NCBI GenBank assembly: GCA_963840665.1
Contig: CAWIZO010000008.1
Coordinates: forward strand, 62,001 to 126,000
Length of the DNA stretch: 64,000 nt
From: DATFTE01 sp963840665
Lineage (GTDB): Bacteria; Acidobacteriota; Terriglobia; Terriglobales; Acidobacteriaceae
Reading direction: 5' to 3'
Shown here piece by piece: positions 1-9,374 of this stretch. Numbering within the stretch: the stretch's first letter is position 1; each line of letters begins with the position of its first letter. Made by a program: the position numbers and the translations under genes. The notes under the pieces are model-generated. The model worked only from the letters and a program-made list of their open reading frames with translations. It did not search any database and was not told the DNA's origin.

Positions 1-213
1 TCAGAGGCGAAAGAAGTGGTCGGCGGTTACTGGATGATTCAAGTGAAGTCGAAAGAAGAAGCTATCGAATGGGCGACGCGGTGTCCAATGGCGGACAACG
101 AGATTATCGAAGTTCGCCAGGTGCAGGAGATGTCGGAGTTTCCGCCCGAAGTAAAAGAGGCAGCCTCTGGTTTCCTAGAGATGCAGGAGTCGCTCAACCG
201 CAAGGGCAAGTGA
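1..213 (+). CDS. YCII/DGPF-domain protein (5' partial)
   Basis: The frame is open from the first base of the window, so the start lies upstream; the GTG at 16 is unlikely to be the real start. The visible 70 residues (GGYWMIQVKSKEEAIEWA, then IIEVRQVQEMSEFPPE) are typical of the C-terminal half of YCII-related proteins. These are small ferredoxin-fold proteins of the DGPF type with no established biochemical role. The sigma factor gene that follows belongs to the ECF42 type, whose genes are known to sit beside DGPF proteins, which supports the call. The gap to that sigma factor is 38 bases, so the two are probably co-transcribed. Confidence 0.8.
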   Translation, partial: SEAKEVVGGYWMIQVKSKEEAIEWATRCPMADNEIIEVRQVQEMSEFPPEVKEAASGFLEMQESLNRKGK

Positions 214-251
214 CTTGATCTTGCGGGTTGAACATGATGTGATCGGTAGCG

Positions 252-1517
252 GTGACCGCTACCGATACCCATCGTGCGATTGATGCCGTCTGGCGAATTG
301 AGTCCCCCCGCCTTATCGCCGGGCTGACGCGGATCGTGCGCGATGTGGGGATCGCCGAAGACTTGGCGCAAGATGCGCTGGTGGCGGCACTGGAGCAGTG
401 GCCGGAGTCGGGCGTCCCGGAGAATCCCGGTGCATGGCTGATGGCAACCGCGAAACACCGTGCCATCGATCGCCTGCGGCGCAACCAACTACTGGAACGC
501 AAGCACGAGGAACTTGGCCGCGAGATGGAGGCCAGGGAGATGGCCGTGCCCGACCTGAATGCTTCCCTGGACGATGAACTAGGCGACGACTTGCTGCGGT
601 TGATGTTTATCGCCTGCCATCCGGTGCTTTCGACCGAAGCGCGAACCGCGCTTACGTTGCGTTTACTCGGGGGCCTGACCACCGACGAGATTGCGCGGGC
701 ATTTCTGGTTCCTGAGGCTACGGTGGCACAACGGATTGTCAGGGCCAAACGCACGCTCTCGGAAAAACAAATTCCTTTTGAGGTTCCTCGGGGAGCGGAA
801 CTTTCCGCGCGCCTGGCATCCGTCCTCGAAGTCATCTACCTGATTTTCAACGAAGGTTATACGGCGACGGCTGGCGATGACTGGATGCGTCCATCGCTCT
901 GCGACGACGCGCTGCGGGTGGGCCGCATACTGGCGGAACTGGCTCCGTTGGAGCCTGAGGTGCACGGACTGGTGGCCCTGATGGAGATTCAGGCGTCGCG
1001 AGCGAAGGCACGAGTGGAGCCGTCCGGTGAGCCGATCTTGTTGCTGGAGCAGAACCGCGCGCTGTGGGACCAGTTGCTGATCCATCGAGGATTGGCTGCG
1101 CTGGAGCGAGCCAAAAGACTGAACGGCGCCGGGCCCTACCTGCTGCAAGCGGAAATCGCCGCGTGCCACGCCCGGGCGCTTACCGCGGACGAGACCGACT
1201 GGTCACGAATCATGACACTCTATGAGGCTCTTGGCCAGATCACGCCATCGCCGGTTGTGGAGTTGAATCGAGCGGTCGCCGTCGGCATGGCGCTCGGTCC
1301 CCGGGCAGGCCTGGATGTTATCGACGCTCTGATTTCTACTCGCGCACTCGAGAGCTACCATCTCGTTTTCGCGGTTCGCGGAGATCTGCTGAAGAAGGTG
1401 GGACGCCCCGACGAGGCTCGCCGGGAGTTCGAGCGCGCGTCGTCTCTTACCCGAAACGCTCGCGAACGGAAATTGCTTCTTGATCGCGCCGCGGGCTGTG
1501 CAGGCGGTACTCCTTGA
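252..1517 (+). CDS. ECF42-type RNA polymerase sigma factor with long C-terminal extension
   Basis: The protein has 421 residues, about twice the usual ECF length. Residues 12-75 form sigma region 2 (AEDLAQDALVAALEQW, then a PGAWLMATAKHRAIDRLRR stretch). Residues about 110-165 form region 4 (LTLRLLGGLTTDEIARAFL). The remaining 250 residues are a helical, TPR-like extension with the conserved segment LIFNEGYTA. This layout is that of the ECF42 group (DUF6596 extension). No anti-sigma gene is seen; in this group the extension and the neighbouring DGPF protein are thought to matter for control. The start is GTG 252, the first start codon after an in-frame stop at 240. The gene begins 38 bases after the DGPF gene. 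Confidence 0.9.
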   Translation: MTATDTHRAIDAVWRIESPRLIAGLTRIVRDVGIAEDLAQDALVAALEQWPESGVPENPGAWLMATAKHRAIDRLRRNQLLERKHEELGREMEAREMAVPDLNASLDDELGDDLLRLMFIACHPVLSTEARTALTLRLLGGLTTDEIARAFLVPEATVAQRIVRAKRTLSEKQIPFEVPRGAELSARLASVLEVIYLIFNEGYTATAGDDWMRPSLCDDALRVGRILAELAPLEPEVHGLVALMEIQASRAKARVEPSGEPILLLEQNRALWDQLLIHRGLAALERAKRLNGAGPYLLQAEIAACHARALTADETDWSRIMTLYEALGQITPSPVVELNRAVAVGMALGPRAGLDVIDALISTRALESYHLVFAVRGDLLKKVGRPDEARREFERASSLTRNARERKLLLDRAAGCAGGTP

Positions 1518-1580
1518 CTAGACGGTCCGAAAACGTCCAGCCTTAATGCGTCGACTAGCTATGATAGGGGTGTTACGGCC

Positions 1581-3109
1581 ATGAATTTGGATCTGCAAGT
1601 CTGTTCTCGAGCCAGGTTGACGCGCGATGCGCGCTTCGACGGCAAGTTCTTTATTGCGGTTCTGAGTACCGGCATTTACTGCCGCCCAATTTGTGCTTCC
1701 CGTACTTCCAAAGAAATCAACGTCCGCTACTATCCGACGGCCGCTGCGGCCTCCGAGGCAGGATTTCGACCCTGTTTGCGCTGCCGTCCCGAGTGCTCGC
1801 CCGGAACTCCGGCATGGCTAGGCACTCCGAGTACGGTCTCGAGAGCGTTGCGTCTTATCGGAGAGAGCGGTCTGGAGGACGGCGGAGTCGAAGTATTGGC
1901 CGAGCGGCTGGGTGTGGGGTCGCGTCATCTGCGACGGCTGTTTCTTCGCCATCTGGGAGCGACACCAAGCGCGGTTGCTCAAACGCGACGTTTGCAGTTC
2001 GCCAAGAAGTTGATTGATGAAACGCGGTTGCCGATGAAAGACGTCGCCGTGGCCGCGGGGTTTGGCTGCGTGCGTAGGTTCAATGCCGCGATTCATAAGG
2101 TCTATCATCGGCCGCCAACCCACTTGCGCAATCTGGCGAAACAAGCGGCCGTTTTGCCTGAGAACCAATATTTGTTTCGTCTACGCTACCGGCCTCCTTA
2201 CCACTGGAAGGCGATGCTGCAGTTTCTGTCTGACCATGCCACGCCGGGCGTCGAGGTGGTCGAAGCACATCGCTACCGTCGTTCGATATCCCTCAATGGG
2301 GAAGATGGGTATTTCGAGGTCTCACTCGACCTTGAGACGGATACCCTGCATGCGCAAGTTTGGTTTCGGGATCCCCGTTCGCTGTATTTCATCACCGAAC
2401 GAATTCGTCGGATGTTTGATCTGAACGCGGATTGGTCTGCAATCGTCCGCAGTCTTAGAGGCGACCCACTCTTGCGCCCCTTTTAGAAGCCAAGCCGGGA
2501 CTGCGGCTTGCGGGCTGCTGGGATGGCTTCGAAGTAGCGATGCGTGCGATTCTGCGCGATCAGATTGCAGGTTCCGATGTGGCGACGATCGAGCGACAAC
2601 TCGTGGAAAGATTTGGGCGAGCTTTTTCTGCCTCAAGCGGACTGACACATTTGTTTCCCGAGCCCGAGATCCTCGCGAATTGCGATCTTTCGACGATCGG
2701 AGTTCCGCGAGCGCAGGCTCAGACCATCCGCAGCCTGGCGAAGGTGGTGTGCAACGGAGAAATTTGTTTTGCGGGAATGACTGAGGCGAGCGTTTTCCTT
2801 GAGCACTTGTCAAAAGTTCCTGGCATGAGTCACGCGACGGCTCAGTACATCGCCATGAGAACCACGGGCGACACCGACGCATTCCCCGGGTTGGATGCCA
2901 GCTTGTTGAGAGCCACAGGCTTTAGGAATTCCGAAGAGTTGCGTCGGCGGTCGGAATGCTGGCGCCCCTGGCGAGCCTACGCGGCAATGTATTTAGGCGA
3001 TGCGGGTCGAGAAGCGGATCGAGAGAGAATCCGGCTTCAGGCGCCCGTATCCGCTAGCGGTCAGCTAATTCGAGCTCAATCTTCTTCGAGGCTGGCTCCA
3101 ACCTGGTGA
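1581..3109 (+). pseudogene. alkA: Ada-type regulator fused to AlkA DNA-3-methyladenine glycosylase, frameshifted
   Basis: The first frame (1581-2486) encodes an Ada-type zinc domain with Cys34, Cys38, Cys65 and Cys68, an AraC-type helix-turn-helix at about residues 80-170, and the N-terminal AlkA domain. It stops at a TAG at 2484. The second frame carries the HhH-GPD glycosylase domain, including the DAFPGLDASLLRA segment with the catalytic Asp. It reads continuously as DPLLRP, then LLEAKPGLRLAGCWDGFEVA, if one base is restored near 2475-2484 (a CCCCTTTT run). The intended product is therefore an alkylation-sensing regulator with N-glycosylase activity, lacking the O6-alkylguanine transferase domain, like mycobacterial AlkA fusions. 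Either the gene is recently broken or the single missing base is a sequencing error. The 3' end overlaps the convergent S1 gene by 56 bases, and the last 40 residues do not look like the family. Confidence 0.85.
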
Positions 3110-4745
3110 TCCGGAAACTTCGAATCTGACCTGCTTGCAGATCATCCGCTCTCTCGACTGGTCGCGCTGCGCCGCCTTTCCAATGAGACTTCAGCATCGA
3201 ACTCAGGGCCGATAGGTCAGCTTTCCCGGTGCTCTGCGTGTTGTTCTGCTTCGCTTTCTGTTGCGACGCAACGGAGCAGGTGGCGTAGATACGCTCTCCC
3301 AGTTCAACGCGAGCGCTCCCTGACCCAACTTCAACCATGCGGCCTGTCACCACGTCGCCTTCTTTATGTTCCGCGATGAATTCGTCGAGCCCCGTGGGCA
3401 CGAGTTGCTTCATACTCAAGCGCAGTTGCCGCTTTTGCGAATCGATCGCCAACACTTGGGCAGTGACGACTTGTCCGAGCTTGAGGACATCCTGCGGGTG
3501 ATTGATGCGCTTGTCGGCGCTGATCTCGCTGACATGGATCATGCCTTCGACGCCTTCCGCAAGTTGCACGAAAGCGCCGAATTTCGTGATGCTGGTGATG
3601 GGACCTTCTACCACCGAGCCCTCCGCAAACTTCTGCGGAGCCTCGGCCCACGGGTCGCCCAAGGTCTGCTTCAGCCCCAGCGACAAGCGATGCTCGGCGG
3701 CATTCACGCCCAGTACGACGGCTTCGACGGTTTCACCCGGCTTCACGACATCGCTGGCTCTCTTGAGCTTCTTCGCCCACGACATCTCGGAGAGATGAAT
3801 CAAGCCTTCGATTCCAGGCTCGAGTTCTACGAAGGCGCCAAACTCGACGATGCGAGTGACTGTGCCGCGCACTCGCTCGCCGATTGCGTATTTGCCCGGG
3901 ACCGCCTCCCAAGGATGGGGCTGCAGTTGCTTCATCCCCAGCGAAATGCGCTGTTTCTCCCGATCAATCTTCAGGATCTTCACTTCGACCGGTTGACCCA
4001 CGGTGAGAGCGTCTGAGGGCTTGTTCACCCGCTGCCACGAAATATCGGACACGTGCAACAGGCCGTCCATCCCGCCGATGTCCACGAAAGCCCCGTAGTC
4101 GGTAAGGCTTCTCACCTCTCCCTGAACCGTGTCGCCTTCCTTCAGTTCGGAGTATCGGTGGTCTTTGGCGGCGCGCTCTTCTTCTTGCAGAGCGCGGCGG
4201 TCAACGACGACATCTTCTTCGGTCGCGTCCAGTTTGATGATGCGGCAGCGAATCTCTGTTCCGACCAGTTTCTCAAGGTCAGCGGCATCGCGAGTCCCGC
4301 TGCGTGATGCGGGCATGAAGGCGCGCACGCCGACATCAACGCTGACGCCCCCTTTAATCACGCCGGTGACCATGCCCATGATCACTGATTTTTCGTTGAA
4401 CGCTTTTTCGAGTGCAGGCCAGTCGGTGGGGCGCGCAATTTTTCCACGCGAAAGCTCGTAATAACCCTCGGGATCGCGTCCCTTCACCGAGACGAGAAAC
4501 TTGTCTCCAGGTTTGGGCGGTTCCTTGGCGCCTTCAAAAGCCGAGAGGGGCAGAATGCCTTCGCTCTTCCGCCCGATGTCGAGCAGCACAGAGTCGACGG
4601 TTACGCTGACGACGGTGCCTTCGAGTTGCGTACGGCCGTCCGTAGCTTTGTGCGAATGGTCGCGCTCGAATTGTGCAAGAACTTGATCGAAAGATTCGGT
4701 GACTTCCGGAGTGGGCTGGGCTTCAGGATTCGTTGGGTTAGACAT
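3054..4745 (-). CDS. rpsA: 30S ribosomal protein S1
   Basis: The protein has 563 residues with six S1 OB-fold RNA-binding domains, at about residues 40-102, 120-190, 205-275, 290-362, 377-447 and a degenerate sixth near 461-560. Repeats 3-5 show the classic pattern (GAFVDIGGMDGLLHVSDISW, then a DREKQRISLGMKQL type ending). The length and the divergence of the first two domains match bacterial S1, which brings mRNA to the small subunit. An internal SxxRxG-like loop and an acidic Gln-rich N terminus are present. The gene is monocistronic here; a short gap of 50 bases separates it from the oxidoreductase stop on the same strand. The 3' end overlaps the convergent repair gene. Confidence 0.95.
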   Translation of the reverse strand: MSNPTNPEAQPTPEVTESFDQVLAQFERDHSHKATDGRTQLEGTVVSVTVDSVLLDIGRKSEGILPLSAFEGAKEPPKPGDKFLVSVKGRDPEGYYELSRGKIARPTDWPALEKAFNEKSVIMGMVTGVIKGGVSVDVGVRAFMPASRSGTRDAADLEKLVGTEIRCRIIKLDATEEDVVVDRRALQEEERAAKDHRYSELKEGDTVQGEVRSLTDYGAFVDIGGMDGLLHVSDISWQRVNKPSDALTVGQPVEVKILKIDREKQRISLGMKQLQPHPWEAVPGKYAIGERVRGTVTRIVEFGAFVELEPGIEGLIHLSEMSWAKKLKRASDVVKPGETVEAVVLGVNAAEHRLSLGLKQTLGDPWAEAPQKFAEGSVVEGPITSITKFGAFVQLAEGVEGMIHVSEISADKRINHPQDVLKLGQVVTAQVLAIDSQKRQLRLSMKQLVPTGLDEFIAEHKEGDVVTGRMVEVGSGSARVELGERIYATCSVASQQKAKQNNTQSTGKADLSALSSMLKSHWKGGAARPVERADDLQAGQIRSFRITRLEPASKKIELELADR

Positions 4746-4795
4746 GATGGGACTAGTGAACCGCTCGTATTTAGAATATCACCCGGGCGTTTACG

Positions 4796-7639
4796 CTACT
4801 TGATATAGAACGCGGACTCCTCTGGACGCACCACGCGCGGCATCCATAAGGGCCGCCGCAGCCCGCCAGGGCCGGGCGCAGGGCGCGCCAGTGCTTTCCA
4901 CTTCTGATAAACCGCATGTGAAAGATTCGTATCGACAAAGATATCGCCGTAGCGATCACCAGAGGCGGCCCGCTCCACCCTCACCATTTGGTGCCAGCAG
5001 TGCATTCCGCTGATGGGATCGGGATGCACGGGGAAAGTGATGTCCTGGTGAACTCCGGCATCGCTCCACCAGACGCGTTTGGTCTCGGGATCGGAAGTGT
5101 CGTAACTCTCCACGCCGCTAATCTGTCGCATCTTCCATTGGCCCTTACCGACCTCTTGCAGATCAACCCACGCGCTTGACATGCGCTCGACCTGATCTTC
5201 TTTGTTGATGCGCCAACGGCCAAGGTGATGCGAGCAGGCAACGACTCCGGGCGCGAGACCCTCGGTGATCCAGGCGTGCAGCACGAAATAGCCGATCTCG
5301 GTGTGAACCTTCATCAGATCCCCGGTTCGCAAATCGCCAAATTTCATTGCGTCGGTAGGATTCACCCACAGCGGATTCTTATGAGAAATCTCGTACAGAT
5401 ACTTCGCGTTTCCGGAACGTGAGTGGATAAGATTCGGCAGACGAAAGATTGGAAGCAGCGTGTACACGTCACCGGCGGAATCCTTTGGCCATTCCACGGT
5501 TGGCATAAATTGCGGATTGAAATCTTCCGAGGCCTGACCAACCGATGCCTCCTGCGCGGAGCGGTGAATGTGGCTTCGGTAGTATTCGGGAAGCGTGAAT
5601 TCCGGCCACTTCCAGTCGGCCATGGTTTTCGCGAACAGCTCCAGCTTGCGAGACGGAGTGTTGTACCCGACAACCGGCTTGTCATCAACCATGACGCCGA
5701 CTGCCTTGCCCGCTTTCGTGATAAGCCCGTTCGATTGCGCCTGGGAACCCTCTAGCTCAGTGGCCGAGAGTGGCTTCTCATTCAGCTTGTAGACGTCGGT
5801 GGTGATCTGGTACGCGCCGTACTTACGCATATACTCGAGCGGCGTCAGTCCTTCTTTCTTTGCCGCATCGGGCAGTCCCGGAACCGAATTTTCGAACATC
5901 CAGCCGTAGTATTCATCGACCGTTAGTTTCTGGCCCGGGCGATAGGGAGATTCAAACCATTGGCGGATGCCCATCGAGCCGTCGGGATCGATCGCCCACG
6001 AGAGGTTGATCCAGAACTCATCCTCTTCCCAGACTTCGCCGGGATTCGCCTGGTAGGTATAGTCGAACTTCTTGCCTGCGCGCTCCTGAAGGACTCGCAG
6101 CACCGGTTGGCGGAAGCCGATCCACTTGCTGCCATGAGTCTCCTGGCTCATCAGATCGTGGCGCTCTGAGCTGAAACCCATGGGCAGGACGTAATCGGCG
6201 AACCATGCGGTCTCGCTCCAAGTAGGAGTGAGGGCGGCGTGCAGTCCAACTTTTTCTTCGTCACGCAACATCTCGATCCATGAGAAACCGTCGGGATAGG
6301 TCCAAACCGGATTGAAGACGCGGGTGAAGTAGGCCTCTAAACGTCCGCGACCCTCTTTGAGAAAGTGTGGCAGCAAGAATGACATTTCATGTGTGCAGAG
6401 AGGCCATTCCTGCGGGTAGAGCAATTCATTCCAACGTTTTTGTGGCGGGGGTACTTTGAAAGGGCGGGGAACGAACTTATTCCAGGCGTTCAGGTTATGG
6501 CCGCCTTCAGTTCCAACAGAGCCTGTCAGCACGTGCAGCAGCATGAGCGCCCGGGCAGATTGCCAACCTCCAAGGTTTCCAGAAGCGCTTCCGCGCCACA
6601 GATGCGAGGCGAATCGGCTACCGGCGGTCGCGATCTCGCGTGCGAGTTTGACGATGACTTCTGCTTTAATGCCGCTCTCTTTCTCGGCAAACTGAGGAGT
6701 GAATTTCGCGTAGTGCCGTTTCAACGCCTCAATCGTTGCTTCGAAGCTCTGGCCCTGGGCGCGGAAGCCGTCGACCTCGAGGTCTTCCCAGTTTGTCCAG
6801 CTGCGCACGAATTTCGCGTCGTAGCGGTTCTCGTCAAGAATGATCTTGGCCATCGCCAGCAAAAGCGCGGCTTCGGTGCCGGGATAGGTTGGCATCCAGT
6901 AATCGGCCATGCTGGCTGTGTTCGAGAGGCGGGGATCCATGACAGCGAGCTTGGCGCCAGCCATTTTGCCGTCGATGATACGCTGGGCATGCGGATTGAA
7001 ATAATGGCCAGACTCGAGATGAGCTGAAAGCAAGAGGATGAATCGCGCATTGGCATGATCCGGCGATGGACGATCGGCGTAATGCCACAGCAGGTACCCT
7101 AGACGCGCCGAAGAAGAGCAAACGTTGGTGTGCGAGTTATGTCCGTCGATACCCCACGCCTGGAGCGTGCGCTCCATGATGAAATCGTGGCCGGGGCGGC
7201 CGACGTGGTACATCACTTCTTCGCCGCGGTTTTCCTGAAACGCTTTGCGAATACGGGACCCAAATGTTTCGAGAACCTCGTCCCATGAAGTACGAGCCCA
7301 TTTGCCGCCACCGCGCGGGCCGACCCGCTTCATGGGATAGAGAACGCGGTCGGGATCGTGAATTTGATTGATGGTTGCTGGACCCTTGGCGCAGAGCCGC
7401 CCGCGACTGGCGGGATGTTTCGGATTGCCTTCAAACTTTGCAACTTGCCCGGTTTCTTTGTCGACATACGCAAGCAAGCCACAGGCGGATTCGCAGTTGA
7501 AACAGATCGTCGGCACCAACTGGTAGTGCTTCTCCACGCGACGAGGCCATGCTTCGGAATCGTATTCGACCCAGTCGTCCCATTTCTCGACTGGTGGACA
7601 AAACGAAAGATGGCTACCGTCACGCTTGAAATCGGTCAT
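4796..7639 (-). CDS. Molybdopterin-dependent oxidoreductase catalytic subunit (SoeA/PsrA-like, no Tat signal)
   Basis: This 947-residue protein belongs to the DMSO-reductase family. Cys46, Cys49, Cys53 and Cys83 (ICFNCESACG and later RLCAKG) form the N-terminal [4Fe-4S] site. Cys174 in SHTNVCSSSARLG is the likely molybdenum ligand. There is no twin-arginine signal at the N terminus (MTDFKRDGSHLSFCPPVEKW), so the enzyme should stay in the cytoplasm. Together with the FeS/NrfD-like fusion encoded 24 bases upstream, this resembles the cytoplasm-facing sulfite dehydrogenase SoeABC more than periplasmic polysulfide or arsenate reductases. The substrate is inferred, not shown. The start is supported by a GGAGAT ribosome site four bases before ATG 7639. 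No TorD-like chaperone gene is adjacent. Confidence 0.85.
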   Translation of the reverse strand: MTDFKRDGSHLSFCPPVEKWDDWVEYDSEAWPRRVEKHYQLVPTICFNCESACGLLAYVDKETGQVAKFEGNPKHPASRGRLCAKGPATINQIHDPDRVLYPMKRVGPRGGGKWARTSWDEVLETFGSRIRKAFQENRGEEVMYHVGRPGHDFIMERTLQAWGIDGHNSHTNVCSSSARLGYLLWHYADRPSPDHANARFILLLSAHLESGHYFNPHAQRIIDGKMAGAKLAVMDPRLSNTASMADYWMPTYPGTEAALLLAMAKIILDENRYDAKFVRSWTNWEDLEVDGFRAQGQSFEATIEALKRHYAKFTPQFAEKESGIKAEVIVKLAREIATAGSRFASHLWRGSASGNLGGWQSARALMLLHVLTGSVGTEGGHNLNAWNKFVPRPFKVPPPQKRWNELLYPQEWPLCTHEMSFLLPHFLKEGRGRLEAYFTRVFNPVWTYPDGFSWIEMLRDEEKVGLHAALTPTWSETAWFADYVLPMGFSSERHDLMSQETHGSKWIGFRQPVLRVLQERAGKKFDYTYQANPGEVWEEDEFWINLSWAIDPDGSMGIRQWFESPYRPGQKLTVDEYYGWMFENSVPGLPDAAKKEGLTPLEYMRKYGAYQITTDVYKLNEKPLSATELEGSQAQSNGLITKAGKAVGVMVDDKPVVGYNTPSRKLELFAKTMADWKWPEFTLPEYYRSHIHRSAQEASVGQASEDFNPQFMPTVEWPKDSAGDVYTLLPIFRLPNLIHSRSGNAKYLYEISHKNPLWVNPTDAMKFGDLRTGDLMKVHTEIGYFVLHAWITEGLAPGVVACSHHLGRWRINKEDQVERMSSAWVDLQEVGKGQWKMRQISGVESYDTSDPETKRVWWSDAGVHQDITFPVHPDPISGMHCWHQMVRVERAASGDRYGDIFVDTNLSHAVYQKWKALARPAPGPGGLRRPLWMPRVVRPEESAFYIK

Positions 7640-7663
7640 CTAGATCTCCATGGTCTCCAAAAA

Positions 7664-9190
7664 CTAACTGTTCGGCACGCTCTGTCCCGCCATTACAAAG
7701 CACCATTCAAAAACGAGAAGCCCAGACAGCGCGAGCACGCTCGCCAGGCCCACTACCAGCGGATTCGAGGCAGTCACTAAGAGAAGAATAGCCGGGAGAA
7801 TGCCCCCAAGAGTGACGGCGCCTCCCCAAAACGCATTGCTGAACGGCCCGTTAGTGATGAGACGCGCGGCGTAGCGGGCGTTGTCGGTAGTGTGCGGGAT
7901 GGCGATCTCTCCTAAAACCATCACGAGATGCAAACCCAGGCAGAGCAAAAGCCCATGGGCCGCAACTGAAAGAGCTTGCGGCGAACCGCCGAGAAAGCTG
8001 GGAAGTAGAGCAAGAACCGCCGATCCGCTCAGCAACGCTTGCACGACTAAGTGCGCCGGCAGCAGCGGTGTCTGCCAGAGATCGCGTCCTTCGCATTGTC
8101 CAAAAAGAAATGCCGTATATGCGGCGGCCATGAAACCCAGGGGCACGGTACACCAAAGCAAAATCGGCGCGCGGGTTGAGTAGCCAGCGATGGCGGCGAT
8201 CCAGAATAGTCCGGCAAATCCGCTGTATGCGATGAGAATGAAAGCGCCGCGAGCCAGCCACGATTTAGTTTGTGGCGTGAACACCACGCGCAAAAATCGC
8301 TCCGGATGATCGAGATCCCACACCAGCAGGACCGTCGTGATCGCGGTGAAGATCAACGCGAGAGTGGCGAGCGCGATGTCGCGCATGCGATCGGCTGACA
8401 AAAGTCCGAGAGCCATTGCGATCGCAGGCACAGCCAGAACGCCCGAACCGATGGACTTTGTCCAACAGTATGCAGGAACTTGCCACCCCCAGGGGCGCGC
8501 GTGCGAAACGTCATAGGCCGCGACTGTGTCCCTCTGCAGCATGGGACTGTCGGCGGGGTAGATCGCTCCGCCTCCGTGGATGCTCGGATTCCGTTGCGAC
8601 GCCATATAGAAAAGATCGTGTCGTGCAGCGGTGGGAACGATAGCTGCCTCGTCTGCGTCAATGTAGTAAAGCTTGGGCTGGGTACCTTGCTCCGGCTTGC
8701 GAACGCGAACTGTCTCGCGAGCCACTAACTGAGCGACTTCACTCGTGGTGTCGCTGAGATCGCCCGCGATGATGGCATGCTCGGGGCAGACGATTACGCA
8801 AGAAGGCTCCAAGCCCACTTCCGTACGATGGGCGCAAAAGTGGCACTTGGCTGCGGTTCCTTCGTCCGGATCGATGTAGATGGAATCGTAAGGACAGGCC
8901 TGCATACATGCCTTGCAGCCGATGCAGCGGTCGGAACTGAAATCGACAATGCCATCCTTGCGCTGATACATCGCCGTGACCGGGCAGATGGTTACGCACG
9001 GCGGCTTCTCGCAGTGATTGCAGCGCGTTACCTGAAAGACGCGGCGGGTGTTGGGAAACTGCCCTTTTTCGACGTACTTCACCCAGGTTCGGTTGACCGT
9101 CAGGGGGACGTGGTTTTCGGTTTTGCAGGCCACCGTGCAAGCGTGGCAACCGATGCATTTGCGGTTATCAATGACGAATCCGTATCTCAT
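7664..9190 (-). CDS. Fused four-cluster ferredoxin subunit and NrfD-like membrane subunit
   Basis: Residues 1-140 carry four cysteine sets: Cys12/15/18/22, Cys57/60/65/69, Cys89/92/95/99 and Cys116/119/131/135. This is the pattern of DmsB/PsrB/SoeB electron-transfer subunits. From about residue 235 to the end there are eight or so hydrophobic segments typical of NrfD/PsrC/DmsC quinone-reacting subunits, including a WDLDHPERF motif. These are usually two separate proteins; here they are one 508-residue chain. With the downstream catalytic subunit it would pass electrons between a cytoplasmic molybdenum site and the quinone pool. The start ATG 9190 has no clear ribosome site upstream, so translation may be leaderless or weak. 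Confidence 0.85.
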   Translation of the reverse strand: MRYGFVIDNRKCIGCHACTVACKTENHVPLTVNRTWVKYVEKGQFPNTRRVFQVTRCNHCEKPPCVTICPVTAMYQRKDGIVDFSSDRCIGCKACMQACPYDSIYIDPDEGTAAKCHFCAHRTEVGLEPSCVIVCPEHAIIAGDLSDTTSEVAQLVARETVRVRKPEQGTQPKLYYIDADEAAIVPTAARHDLFYMASQRNPSIHGGGAIYPADSPMLQRDTVAAYDVSHARPWGWQVPAYCWTKSIGSGVLAVPAIAMALGLLSADRMRDIALATLALIFTAITTVLLVWDLDHPERFLRVVFTPQTKSWLARGAFILIAYSGFAGLFWIAAIAGYSTRAPILLWCTVPLGFMAAAYTAFLFGQCEGRDLWQTPLLPAHLVVQALLSGSAVLALLPSFLGGSPQALSVAAHGLLLCLGLHLVMVLGEIAIPHTTDNARYAARLITNGPFSNAFWGGAVTLGGILPAILLLVTASNPLVVGLASVLALSGLLVFEWCFVMAGQSVPNS

Positions 9191-9351
9191 CGAATAAGGC
9201 CGGAATCGAGTGTCACATCAAGTGTCTGCGAAGGTCAACCTCTGAACCTACGCAAAACGGAGGTCCGGGAGTCTTTCGGGGTAAGAGCACGTCGAAGGGA
9301 ACGAATGTTGTTCCTGAATCGAGGGGCCTTCAGGCAGAATCTAAAGCGCAT

Positions 9352-9370
9352 GCCGGAAATAAGTTCCGGC
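9352..9370 (+). promoter_or_regulatory. Perfect 7-bp hairpin directly before the ABC transporter start
   Basis: GCCGGAA (9352-9358) and TTCCGGC (9364-9370) are exact inverted repeats around a five-base loop, ending four bases before ATG 9375. A stem there would cover the ribosome-binding region, since no separate Shine-Dalgarno sequence is visible. It may lower or regulate translation of the exporter. Confidence 0.5.
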
Positions 9371-9374
9371 GCCT

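Noticed and set aside
2475..2486. CGCCCCTTTTAG as a -1 slippery heptamer in the Ada-AlkA gene
   Set aside because: The bases do not fit X-XXY-YYZ in the reading frame; only one of the two tRNAs could re-pair.
9190..9374. A Crp/Fnr site before the molybdoenzyme operon (GTGTCACATCAAGTG)
   Set aside because: Only one half site fits; the second half is missing, so it was not counted with the other palindromes.
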